Shown: positions 46,286 to 53,665 of the stretch, piece after piece
Layout of the letters: each line of letters starts with the position of its first letter
Position numbering within the stretch: position 1 is the stretch's first letter
Notes under the pieces: model-generated
Seen by the model: the letters and a program-made list of their open reading frames with translations, nothing else
What the model was told of the DNA's origin: nothing
Databases searched by the model: none
Source of the DNA: Thermoplasmata archaeon
GTDB taxonomy: Archaea > Thermoplasmatota > Thermoplasmata > Lutacidiplasmatales > UBA184
DNA: 59,970 bases
Assembly: GCA_028864975.1 (NCBI GenBank)
Contig: JAGWLG010000021.1
Span: 1 to 59,970 of the forward strand
Reading direction: 5' to 3'
Made by a program: the position numbers and the translations under genes

Positions 46286-46304
46286 TCGCGTAGATATTAC
46301 GCGA
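46286..46304 (-). promoter_or_regulatory. Inverted repeat abutting the HEPN start
   Basis: TCGCGTA-GATAT-TACGCGA is a perfect 7-bp inverted repeat with a 5-base spacer that ends one base before the ATG at 46285. A TATA-like TCATATCTCC lies just beyond it (46309-46318), so a protein bound here would block the start site. Confidence 0.55.
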
Positions 46305-46313
46305 CATGGAGAT

Positions 46314-46493
46314 ATGAGCGTTGTACGAGTTCCGTCGCGCCCGGTCGCCGTTCCCGCTCGAGGACCGCTCGAGCCCGGTGCCAGGGCGATCTTCGTCCTC
46401 GAGGATCGGCTTCCCCCCGGGGTGGGGCGGCCCTTAGGTCATCGTGCGAGTGAATGTGTTGGCTGTCGTGCCATTGTAAGTATTTATACTTAA
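46314..46493 (+). pseudogene. Truncated copy of the 46512 gene
   Basis: A 59-residue frame begins MSVVRVPSRPVAVPARGPLE and contains ARAIFVLEDRLPPG. The next gene has ARAILVLEERPPHRP at the same place, and the DNA around this element is alike. After it the two diverge and this frame soon stops. It looks like the 5' end of a duplicated gene. It is divergent from the HEPN gene across the 46286-46304 palindrome, so it may still be transcribed. Confidence 0.5.
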
Positions 46494-46496
46494 GTA
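46481..46496 (+). promoter_or_regulatory. TATA box of the 46512 two-gene module
   Basis: TATTTATACTTAAGTA lies 16-31 bases before the ATG at 46512. It includes ATACTTAAGTA, an 11-mer that also occurs in the promoter of the ATPase gene at 50495-50505. Confidence 0.6.
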
Positions 46497-46511
46497 GACA
46501 TTTATCACAAG

Positions 46512-47075
46512 ATGAACACCCTCGTTTCGCTCCACCCCGAACGGCCGCTCAGCCTCTGCGCGAGGGCCATCCTGGTCCTCGAGGAGCGGCCTCCTCACCG
46601 CCCTGTTTCGAGGTACCGCCTCCAGCTCGAGAGCCAGGAGGATGTAGATCGGGCTCGGGCCGAGGGGTTTCCCGTCTACCTCCTCACCTCTCGACTCGTC
46701 ACGATGCTGGGGTACCCCATCTCCTTCCCGTCTCGCCTCCTCGTCGCCTCGGTACTCACCTCCGCGGTGAGCACGCCCTTCGCGCGGTCAGAGTTCCTCT
46801 CCTCGTCCGCCCTCCTACGACCTGGGGTGGAGGACATCGTGGTCGCCCTCCTCAAGTTCGATGTCCTCGCCGCACGGGCGGTCTTCCTGCGGAACCGCGA
46901 CCTCCTCGACGACCGGCGCATGCTCAAGCGGATCCTTCAGGAGGATGTCGAGGAGGAGGCGACCCTGGTGCGACTGCACGAGCAACTTCCCTTCGTTCCG
47001 CAGGGACGGATGCTCGACGCGGCCGGCCTCCAACGCCATGATCGTTCCAATCTCCCCGGGGGGCTCTTGCCTTGA
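46512..47075 (+). CDS. Uncharacterised partner of a nucleotidyltransferase
   Basis: No family was recognised for this 187-residue protein. Its N-terminus has a strand CARAILVLEERPPHRPVSRY; the middle is helical (RLVTMLGYPISFPSRLLVAS, VEDIVVALLKFDVLAARAVF) and the C-terminal third is charged (MLKRILQEDVEEEATLVRLH). It ends with a stop that overlaps the next gene's TTG start by four bases (TTGA), so translation is coupled. This order, the neighbourhood of toxin modules and the coupling suggest an antitoxin or regulatory role for a toxin-like nucleotidyltransferase. That is inference. Confidence 0.55.
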   Translation: MNTLVSLHPERPLSLCARAILVLEERPPHRPVSRYRLQLESQEDVDRARAEGFPVYLLTSRLVTMLGYPISFPSRLLVASVLTSAVSTPFARSEFLSSSALLRPGVEDIVVALLKFDVLAARAVFLRNRDLLDDRRMLKRILQEDVEEEATLVRLHEQLPFVPQGRMLDAAGLQRHDRSNLPGGLLP

Positions 47076-47674
47076 TCCTCGACGACCTCAAGTTCGTCAC
47101 TCGCGAGCTGGACAAGGCCGGGATCCAGCACATCCTCGTGGGCGGGGCCAGCCTCGAGCGGCAGTACGCGGTCGGTACAGAGGACCTGGACTTCCTGGTC
47201 GCTCTCAAGGACTACCGCGGGGCGCTGGCCATCTTGAAGAAGCACCCCCTCGCCCGGAACGTCGAGAGCGTCGGGACGATGGGGGGGTGCGAGTTCCGGG
47301 TGGAGGACCACTGGGTCGATGTCGAGCTCCTGCACCCCCTATCTTTCTGCGGGAAGCTATCGCCGGACGAGTTCATCGACTACGTTCGACGACACCGGAG
47401 TTCGAGGACCGAGGCGGGGCCCGTGGCCGCGCCCGAGATCGCATGGTACATGCGGCTCGCGATCCCCGACTGGCCGATCTATGTCCAGAAGATCCTCCGC
47501 GATGTTGGCGCAGGGGTCCCCCCGGACCTCCTCACAAAGGTCGAGGAGGTCGCTCAGCACCTCGGTGTCGAGGAAACCCTCGCCCCGCGTATCAAGGAGG
47601 CCCGGGAGGCCATCGCGCTTCTCCGCACAAGACCGCACCCCGGAAGCCTCGTCCCGCCTGATAAGGGTCCTTGA
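47072..47674 (+). CDS. Nucleotidyltransferase-fold protein
   Basis: The 200-residue protein has a nucleotidyltransferase signature at residues about 20-45: HILVGGASLERQYAVGTEDL followed by DFLVA (GG...DLDFLV). A second acidic site lies in HWVDVELLHPL. A helical C-terminal half carries EVAQHLGVEETLAPRIKEAR. The pattern fits AbiEii/MenT-like or related nucleotidyltransferases, several of which act as toxins by adding nucleotides to tRNA. The start is a TTG overlapping the upstream stop, which fits the coupled arrangement. Target and activity are not known. Confidence 0.65.
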   Translation: MILDDLKFVTRELDKAGIQHILVGGASLERQYAVGTEDLDFLVALKDYRGALAILKKHPLARNVESVGTMGGCEFRVEDHWVDVELLHPLSFCGKLSPDEFIDYVRRHRSSRTEAGPVAAPEIAWYMRLAIPDWPIYVQKILRDVGAGVPPDLLTKVEEVAQHLGVEETLAPRIKEAREAIALLRTRPHPGSLVPPDKGP

Positions 47675-47732
47675 GGGCCCTCTCTTCCGATGGACCCCGG
47701 AGCGGCCCAGCCTTCTCCTTCAGGGCCCTAGC

Positions 47733-49274
47733 CTACCTTGGGATGTAGGAGGTCGCGCCGAGCGCACGGAGCAGTCGCTCCTCATCTGCGCCGAGAGGAG
47801 CGAACCAGGACAGGCCTGTCCTCTTGCTGCTCCATCCGACCGCCGAGACGCCGCCAAGGGCCTCGAGGACCGTCTCGAGCGACGCTTCCGGTCGGTCCGT
47901 GCGCAGCCGTCGCTCCGCCCACCCCCAGAGGAGGCTGGCGAGGAAGCCGATGGTCGCCCCTAGCTCCCAGAGCGTCACCGCTCCGTACCTCAACTTCCAC
48001 GGTTCGACAGCCACCGATGGGCCGCGAAGGATCCGCTGGAGGATGCGGCGTCGCTCCAGGAGTTGGATCATCGATGGCACGTCCACCCGAAGGTCGGTGG
48101 AGAAGACGACCCACCTCCCGTCCCTCTCCTGCACCTCCCGGATCTTCTCCGGGTCCATGCGGGCACCCCGGCGCCCACGAGCCGAGGCCAGGGCCCCCTC
48201 CAGCTCCCGGGCGAGGGCGGGCCTCAGCGCGTCAGGAATGGGTGCCGACCATTCGGCCAGGAGAGAGGCGCGCTCCCACCTCTCTCGCTCCCTCCAACCG
48301 GGGTCCTCCAACACCCCTAGCCGGAGCCGGTGCCCCATGACGCTCTCCTCGAGGTCGTACGCCAGGAGCCCTCCGCGGGGCCCCACGATCGAGAGGGGGG
48401 GCCCTTGGGCGAGGACCGCCGCCTGCCGACCGGTAAACTTCCAAACCTCCTTCGAAGCTCCTCCGAGGGAACCGACCACATGGAGCCCTGCCTGGACGAC
48501 CTCACTGAGCGACCCCTCGGTGGGGATGGGCAGGACTTCCACGAGAGGGGTACCTCGAGGCAGGGCTCCTCGGAGGGCGCCCATGAGGGCAGGCAGGTCA
48601 CGACCCGCCAGCCCCGCCTCCACGGGAAGGATGGACATGGGGAGCAAGGATGCGCGAGAGAGGACCACGCCGTAGGCGGGGGGGCTCGACTCCGATCCGT
48701 CAACGCCAGGTCCCTCGGGAGCGCGAGCTTCGACAAAGGCTCCTGGAGGCTCGGGCACGAGAGCGCGGGAGGTCCAAGCCCGGGTCAACCCAGCTTCGAA
48801 GGCCGCCCGAGGGGAGGGGCCCTCCGCATGGGTCCCTGGGTGGAGCTTCTCTCGAAGTTCGGTCATCAGCGGGCCGAGGGACGCCCCCCTCAGGGAGGGT
48901 TCCCACCAGGAGAGGGGCCCTCGAGCCACCCAGCTCTCGAGGACCCCCGGGGCGCGAGGGCCGGTAGCCGCATCAATCGCGAGCGCCAACAGAAAAGCGG
49001 CCGTGCGGCGGGAGAGCCCGAGCGTCTCCTCTGCGACCCGCACGACGTCGAGATCGACGGCCTGGGCATAGAGGGCGGCGGGGGCCCCCACGGGTTCGAC
49101 GGCCCGCAAGGCCTCGGTCGCGATCCTGGGGCGGCGCAGCAGCTTTCCCGCGGGGTCGCAGGGCCCCAGGTAGCGGACCGTTCGCTTTCGGGAGCGTCCT
49201 TTCTTCCGGTCCCACGAGTACTGGACCTCGTACAGGTAGAAGCGGCCCCCGATGGCCTTGACCTCGAGGGACAT
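47733..49274 (-). CDS. IS1634/IS4-like transposase-derived protein lacking a visible DDE triad
   Basis: The 513-residue protein starts MSLEVKAIGGRFYLYEVQYS, then WDRKKGRSRKRTVRYLGP, the N-terminal strand pattern of IS1634-type transposases. Residues about 180-420 should hold the RNase H-like core, but the usual aspartates (near YxxxKDxRPDL and LVLxDRG) and the glutamate (RWxIExxF) cannot be found; the last region reads IQLLERRRILQRILRGP. The gene is still a full-length open frame. It is therefore either recently inactivated or domesticated. Its C-terminal end has a fragmentary second copy at 45157-45262. The ATG at 49274 is chosen because the homology starts there. Confidence 0.65.
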   Translation of the reverse strand: MSLEVKAIGGRFYLYEVQYSWDRKKGRSRKRTVRYLGPCDPAGKLLRRPRIATEALRAVEPVGAPAALYAQAVDLDVVRVAEETLGLSRRTAAFLLALAIDAATGPRAPGVLESWVARGPLSWWEPSLRGASLGPLMTELREKLHPGTHAEGPSPRAAFEAGLTRAWTSRALVPEPPGAFVEARAPEGPGVDGSESSPPAYGVVLSRASLLPMSILPVEAGLAGRDLPALMGALRGALPRGTPLVEVLPIPTEGSLSEVVQAGLHVVGSLGGASKEVWKFTGRQAAVLAQGPPLSIVGPRGGLLAYDLEESVMGHRLRLGVLEDPGWRERERWERASLLAEWSAPIPDALRPALARELEGALASARGRRGARMDPEKIREVQERDGRWVVFSTDLRVDVPSMIQLLERRRILQRILRGPSVAVEPWKLRYGAVTLWELGATIGFLASLLWGWAERRLRTDRPEASLETVLEALGGVSAVGWSSKRTGLSWFAPLGADEERLLRALGATSYIPR

Positions 49275-49360
49275 CACCCCTAAGAAAGGGTGAGGGAAGA
49301 TGAACCTCTCGCTGGGCAAGGGGGGGGCCGGACGGCGAGGGCCGGGAGAGCCTGGATTGG

Positions 49361-49368
49361 TTATTACC
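49361..49368 (+). promoter_or_regulatory. TATA box of the orphan antitoxin gene
   Basis: TTATTACC, 23-30 bases before the ATG at 49391. Confidence 0.45.
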
Positions 49369-49390
49369 CACAAGCCATCTGTCATTCGCA

Positions 49391-49645
49391 ATGAAGCTGG
49401 TTCGGGCCCAACTGCCCGAGGGGGAGTTCGCCCTACCCACACGCAAGGCCAAGCAGGAGCGGAAGACCGTCCGTCAGTACGTCCGAGAGGCGCTGCGAGC
49501 CAAGATGCTCCTCGACAAGGTCGACCCGAAGGACCCGATCTGGACGGCCTTCCCGCTGGTCAGGTCGACCGGGAGGGTGGACGACGCAGCCGAGAACCAC
49601 GACCGCTACCTCTACGGGAGCGGGGGCGGTTCCCGCTCCCGGTGA
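49391..49645 (+). CDS. VapB-like antitoxin without partner
   Basis: The 84-residue protein begins MKLVRAQLPEGEFALPTRKA, then QERKTVRQYVREALRAKMLL, a DNA-binding antitoxin pattern. DPKDPIWTAFPLV and AAENHDRYLYG at the end are the conserved tail that binds a PIN-domain toxin in related pairs. The next frame downstream is a transposase fragment, not a PIN gene, so the toxin partner is missing. It may still act as a repressor or protect against a toxin encoded elsewhere. Confidence 0.6.
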   Translation: MKLVRAQLPEGEFALPTRKAKQERKTVRQYVREALRAKMLLDKVDPKDPIWTAFPLVRSTGRVDDAAENHDRYLYGSGGGSRSR

Positions 49646-49674
49646 AGATCCCTCCCCCGGGGCTCCTCTAGACG

Positions 49675-50112
49675 GTGGTGCACAAGGAGCGGGAGGAGAA
49701 CCGGGTGGTGAAGGTCACCCGGGAAAACCGCCTCGGGGGTGAGACCGCCGTGACGAAGGCTCTGGCAGGGAGCCCGGTCAGCGAGAAGGTGAACGCGAGC
49801 GTCATCGAGCGGCAGAACGGGAAGCTCCAGGCCGACAACGGTTGCCTGGTACGGAACACCCTCGGGTTCTCGAGGGTGAAGGAGTCGTTCCACCACTCCC
49901 TTCGGGTCGCGCTGGCCCTGGAGCACTTCTGCCGGCCCCACCGCGGGTTGAGGATGCGGCACGCCCCGGGGGAACTACCTCACGGCGCAATCTGGGAGAA
50001 GAGGTCGCCAAAGATTGTCCTGGGGCGAACGGACCACCTGTGGACCGTCGGGCAGTTCCTCTACCATCGCGCCCCACCAGGGGGGGCTCAGGAGCCCGCT
50101 TCGGGGGGATGA
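49675..50112 (+). pseudogene. C-terminal fragment of an IS transposase
   Basis: The frame resembles the last 110 residues of an IS1-like DDE transposase: KVNASVIERQNGKLQADNGC, then LVRNTLGFSRVK, then LRVALALEHFCRPHRGLRM. The ERQN segment carries the last catalytic glutamate. The N-terminal half with the two aspartates is absent, and no terminal inverted repeats were recognised. It is a dead remnant; it may explain the missing toxin gene next to the antitoxin. Confidence 0.65.
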
Positions 50113-50494
50113 CATGAAACGGGTACACTACTGAGCGCTCAGCCCTCGGCGCAGGAGGCGGAGGCGATGCATCGGACGAGGTACGAATACCCATGTGGCA
50201 ACGAGTGGACCTCCTACACGCCATTGGGTGTCCACTTCCCGGTCCCTCCAATCTTCGCGACGGGGGACTCCAAGGCGACGCGCGTTTCGGCCGGAGCGAA
50301 CTCGCCGAGCTCGCACCGCGCCACGGAGAAGAGGTCGGGAGATCGGGGAGGCATCCAGCTACGCGGGACGGTCCGAGAGCTCGACCCCACCGGCGACCAC
50401 CCGGATGTTTGGGGGGGGGCGGGTGCGGTCCGGTGAGCGTCTTCAGAGCCCCGATCCCCGCGAGGCCAGGATGGTGACCACCTGATTGGATGGA
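50113..50494. other. Interval without a recognisable gene
   Basis: Between the IS fragment and the ATPase promoter several short frames are open on the plus strand (from about 50167 and 50193) but none resembles a protein family. It may hold the degraded continuation of the IS fragment or a lost toxin gene; nothing in the sequence shows this directly. Confidence 0.35.
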
Positions 50495-50525
50495 ATACTT
50501 AAGTAATAAGGATGTAATTACATCC
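50495..50525 (+). promoter_or_regulatory. Promoter and 16-bp palindrome of the ATPase gene
   Basis: ATACTTAAGTA (50495-50505) is 23-33 bases before the GTG at 50528 and acts as TATA region. The perfect palindrome GGATGTAATTACATCC (50510-50525) fills the space up to the start codon, at the position of a repressor site. Confidence 0.6.
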
Positions 50526-50527
50526 AT

Positions 50528-51898
50528 GTGTTCGTAGGCCGCCTCGTCGAGCTGGAACATCTCTCGAAGTACCTTTCGATCGACCGACCGCAGATGGTAA
50601 GGGTCCTGGGGCGACGACGTGTCGGAAAGACCGATCTGCTGCTCAAGTTCCTCGAGGGGCGAGAAGCACGCTACCTCCTCGTCCCCGACCTTGAGCCCCC
50701 GCTCCAGCTTCAGGCCCTGGGGGGCCAGCTGAGCGCCGGCCTGGGAGCGGGTCCGAAGGTCTACGGATCGTGGGACACCTTCCTGGACGACCTCGAGGAG
50801 GACCGCAGGCCGCTGGTGGTGTTCGACGAGTTCCAGAACCTGCTGCGTTCCGGGTCGCCATTCTTGAGCCGCCTCCAAGACCGCTGGGACCGTCGATGGC
50901 AGAGGACCGGACCGAGCCTCATCCTGTGCGGCAGCAGCATCGGCATGATGCAACGTCTCTCCGATGCGAAGGGGGCCCCGCTCTTCGGGCGGTTGACCGC
51001 GGACTTCCATGTCCGCCCGCTCCCCTACCGGGAGGCCCGTGACTTCCATCCCCAGCTTCCCGAAGAGGAGAGGGTCCGCCGTTTCGCGGTGTTCGGCGGC
51101 ACGCCCTTCTATCAGTCGTTCGCGCTGCGGAAGACCCTGGGCGAGGCCATCGAGCTGGCCTTCCTCTTGCCACAGGCACCGCTTCGCGACGAGCCCGAGG
51201 CCCTTCTGCGGCAGGAGTTCTCGGACCCGACGAGGGCGAACAGCATCCTCCAGCAGGTGGGCGCGGGCACCCCTTCGCTCCACGACCTCGAGACCCGGCT
51301 CGGGGTCCCGCACGGGGGCCTCTCGTACTACCTCCGCATTCTCGAGAACGACATGGACCTGCTCCAGCGCAGCCAACCCGTTCTGCGCGCCCAACGGCTG
51401 GGACGCTACCAGCTGCTCGACCCGATGTTACGTTTCTACTACCGGTTCATCGGTCCCCACCTCGACCTCATCGCTCAGGGCCACGTGGAAGAGGTCCGTC
51501 GCAGGATCGAGCAGGACCTCGAGTCGTACGTGGGGCAGGTCTTCGAGGAGGTCGCCCTCGAGTGGTTGGCCGGACGCCCGGAGGTAGAGGGACGCCGGCT
51601 GGACGCGCGCCAGCTTGGCCGCTGGTGGGATCGCACCGGCAATGAGATCGACGTGGTGGCCGTGGGGGAGCGCGAGGTCTGGGTGGGGGAGGTGAAGTGG
51701 TCCTCCCAACCTGAGGGCGAGCGCACGGTCTATCGCCTTCTCGAGAAGCTTCCCTTCCTCGGCCGTTTCCCCGACAAGGTGGTGCGGCCGTTCCTCCTGT
51801 CACGCGGAGGGGTGGACGAAGGGGCCGAGAAGGCCCTTCGACGCTCGGGAGGGTTCTCCCTCACCCTCGACCACCTCTCGGCCGCCTTCGCCCGGTAG
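50528..51898 (+). CDS. Archaeal AAA ATPase with C-terminal DUF234
   Basis: The 456-residue protein starts MFVGRLVELEHL, typical of the archaeal ATPase family. Walker A is GRRRVGKTDLL (about 27-37), Walker B is LVVFDEFQNLL (about 96-106), and a sensor-like segment LILCGSSIGMM follows. After a winged-helix part (LHDLETRLGVPHGGLSYYLR), the C-terminal DUF234-like domain carries GNEIDVVAV and VGEVKW, a D...ExK pattern of a nuclease-like fold. Members of this family are abundant in archaeal accessory regions and are suspected to act in mobile-element or defence biology. The GTG start is forced: the ATG two bases earlier is followed at once by a stop. The palindrome before it suggests self-regulation. 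Confidence 0.85.
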   Translation: MFVGRLVELEHLSKYLSIDRPQMVRVLGRRRVGKTDLLLKFLEGREARYLLVPDLEPPLQLQALGGQLSAGLGAGPKVYGSWDTFLDDLEEDRRPLVVFDEFQNLLRSGSPFLSRLQDRWDRRWQRTGPSLILCGSSIGMMQRLSDAKGAPLFGRLTADFHVRPLPYREARDFHPQLPEEERVRRFAVFGGTPFYQSFALRKTLGEAIELAFLLPQAPLRDEPEALLRQEFSDPTRANSILQQVGAGTPSLHDLETRLGVPHGGLSYYLRILENDMDLLQRSQPVLRAQRLGRYQLLDPMLRFYYRFIGPHLDLIAQGHVEEVRRRIEQDLESYVGQVFEEVALEWLAGRPEVEGRRLDARQLGRWWDRTGNEIDVVAVGEREVWVGEVKWSSQPEGERTVYRLLEKLPFLGRFPDKVVRPFLLSRGGVDEGAEKALRRSGGFSLTLDHLSAAFAR

Positions 51899-52374
51899 GG
51901 GCTTGGGCCATCACTTCGACCCGCGTGGACATCCCCCGAAAATTGGGGCGAGTTGGGCCCTGTCCAGCTCTCTGAGACGGCCACCTGGACGACCGCCCCT
52001 GGGGATTACATGCCCCCCGCCGCGAGGGCCAAGAGTGCCCCCTCATTCGCAATCCTGGAAGAGCGCCTCGAGCCGCGCCCGACTCGGTCTTCCTGCGGTT
52101 CTCGAGGTAATTGGGGCGGACGGCCGTGCACTGGGCTGTTGGATTTTGTTTCGTTGTGTAAGTTCAGGTATCGATTCGCACGAGGAGGTTCAATGGGGAG
52201 GATCGCTGCACGCGGTCACCCGGCGCGGTCCTTCACCCTCCGCTCGCTCTCCCTCGTGGGAGGGCGCGGGCGCGCCCTCGCCCCCTCGGGATCACGGCTC
52301 GCCCCGAGGCCCCTCCACCTCCTCTCGCGGGCTCCCCCAAGCCAGCAGCCCAGCTACGCGGTCGAGCCCCCCCG
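51899..52374. other. Interval without a recognisable gene
   Basis: About 480 bases with no convincing coding region. AATTGGGGCG occurs at about 51944 and again near 52110. A small frame from the ATG at 52193 is preceded by GAGGAGG at a plausible distance, but its product is Arg/Gly/Pro-rich and unlike any family. Confidence 0.35.
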
Positions 52375-52490
52375 TGACGTGCGGGGTTCGTTTCCAGAGA
52401 CCGCATCGTTGTTGCAAGGTTCTCGTGGTGGAGGAACTCCTGCAGAGTCCGCCTGACGCCGTCGCGGGAGGCGACGGGGCTCGCCACCAC
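52375..52490 (-). pseudogene. Likely remnant of a tyrosine recombinase
   Basis: One frame reads GVRRTLQEFLHHENLATTMR, close to the LQELLGHxxxxTTxxY segment before the catalytic tyrosine of phage-type integrases. Here the position of the tyrosine is Ser (SLETNP). No further parts of the enzyme are recognised on either side. It could mark an old integration. Confidence 0.35.
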
Positions 52491-52835
52491 GTGCCTGGAT
52501 GTCGGGAAAGGCGAACCCTGCCTGGGGCATTTCCGACCCGTCTCCTTGGCAAGCAGCCTCGGTCGCGCAGAAACATCGATGGGTCGGCGGCTCGTCCGTG
52601 AGGCTGACCGAAGCCGCTATTCGATGGTGCCGACGGCGGTCCCATCACCCCAGTACCTACCACGGCATCTGAGGAATCGGGTACGTGCAGCCATCAGGGA
52701 CCGTGGGAGGTCCGTCACGGAGGCGACCCACGTAGGCCGGGGTTCGCGAGGTACGACCTCCACGGCACTCGGACCCCGACACGTCCATGTCGAGCCCGGT
52801 CCACCGTGTTGTCGGGGCAGAGCTTCAGGTCGGCC
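52491..52835. other. Interval without a recognisable gene
   Basis: About 345 bases between the integrase-like remnant and the HepT gene. Frames are open on both strands but their products are low-complexity Arg/Pro/Ser sequences and match no family. It may contain the degraded N-terminal part of the integrase. Confidence 0.3.
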
Positions 52836-53171
52836 TCAGCCCAGTTTCACGACTCTCAGGGCCTTCTTGATCGAGGGGAGAAGCTCGACGGCGTTCCAGA
52901 CCGCGCGGAGGTCCACCTTGCCATACTGGTGGATCAGAACGTTTCGCGCGGCCCTCATCGGCCTCCAGGGGACCTCGGGGTGTCGGCGTTGGGTCCTGTC
53001 GGAGACCCTCCCAGCGGCCTCCCCCATCACCTCGAGGTTCCTCATCACGATGTCCTGGAGCTTCCAATCCCGCTCGAACGCGGCAAGGTCCACGCCTCGG
53101 GTCACGGACTCGATGCGCTCGATGCGATCCAGGATGTCCGAGATCAGGTCCCTGTCCACTTTCTCGCTCAT
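52836..53171 (-). CDS. hepT: HepT-like HEPN RNase toxin
   Basis: The 111-residue helical protein belongs to the DUF86/HepT family. Its HEPN RNase motif is intact: RNVLIHQY at 76-83 (RxxxxHxY). DILDRIERIES and KLQDIVMRNLEVMGEAAGRV are characteristic helices of the family. HepT toxins are RNases that the MntA partner neutralises by adding AMP to the tyrosine of that motif. The ATG overlaps the stop of the MNT gene (ATGA), showing coupled translation. Confidence 0.85.
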   Translation of the reverse strand: MSEKVDRDLISDILDRIERIESVTRGVDLAAFERDWKLQDIVMRNLEVMGEAAGRVSDRTQRRHPEVPWRPMRAARNVLIHQYGKVDLRAVWNAVELLPSIKKALRVVKLG

Positions 53172-53599
53172 AGAGGAACGGCCTCGAACAGAACCTGAGG
53201 GCGGATGGTCCACCTCAGTCCTCGCTCCGGGACAACGTCCACCTTTCGGCCGAGGACCTCCTCGAGATCGATCTCCAGGGAGGCCTGGTCGAACAGGCTC
53301 GTCCCAGGGTCCAGAGCTACGAGCAGGTCCAGATCAGACTTCGGGGTCGCCTGCTGCCGGGCGAAGGACCCGAACACGCGGACGTTCCGTGCCCCGTGAC
53401 GCTCGCAGATCTCGAGGATCGTGCTTCGCTGATCGGGTTTCAGGTCGCGGACCCCGAGGCCCTTTCCCGGCCGGATCACGTGCAGCTCGGGGACCTCCCA
53501 CTTCCGAGACTTGCATCGTGGGCAGAGCCTCACCTCAGCCCCGCGGGGTCTCCATACCCAACCACAGCGGTAGCAGTGCATCAGCGAGGGATCGTCCAT
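53168..53599 (-). CDS. mntA: MntA-like antitoxin nucleotidyltransferase with N-terminal zinc ribbon
   Basis: The 143-residue protein joins two parts. Residues about 9-30 form a zinc ribbon (CYRCGWVW ... LCPRCKSRKW). The MNT domain carries VRVFGSFARQQATPKSDLDL, the metal and NTP-binding pattern, and a second half with VDVVPERGL. MntA enzymes block HepT by adding AMP to it. Most MntA proteins lack a zinc ribbon, so this extension could add DNA binding or autoregulation. A GTG at 53638 would lengthen the protein by 13 residues; the ATG at 53599 starts just before the ribbon. Confidence 0.75.
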   Translation of the reverse strand: MDDPSLMHCYRCGWVWRPRGAEVRLCPRCKSRKWEVPELHVIRPGKGLGVRDLKPDQRSTILEICERHGARNVRVFGSFARQQATPKSDLDLLVALDPGTSLFDQASLEIDLEEVLGRKVDVVPERGLRWTIRPQVLFEAVPL

Positions 53600-53647
53600 G
53601 CTCGGCCTGCTCGAATGCCATCGGGCAGGAGAAGGCACGGGATGGCA

Positions 53648-53665
53648 AGGTAATCAATCTTACCT
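53648..53665 (-). promoter_or_regulatory. Inverted repeat upstream of mntA-hepT
   Basis: AGGTAA-TCAATC-TTACCT is a 6-bp inverted repeat with a 6-base spacer. It overlaps a TATA-like TGATTACC on the minus strand and lies about 50 bases before the ATG of mntA. It is a candidate operator for the module. Confidence 0.45.

Noticed and set aside
51468..51803. Minus-strand frames overlapping the 3' part of the ATPase gene.
   Set aside because: The plus-strand frame has Walker motifs and DUF234 features; the antisense products are low complexity.
52193..52456. A small plus-strand frame with a good Shine-Dalgarno-like GAGGAGG.
   Set aside because: The product is Arg/Gly/Pro-rich and the neighbourhood uses leaderless starts; there is no homology support.
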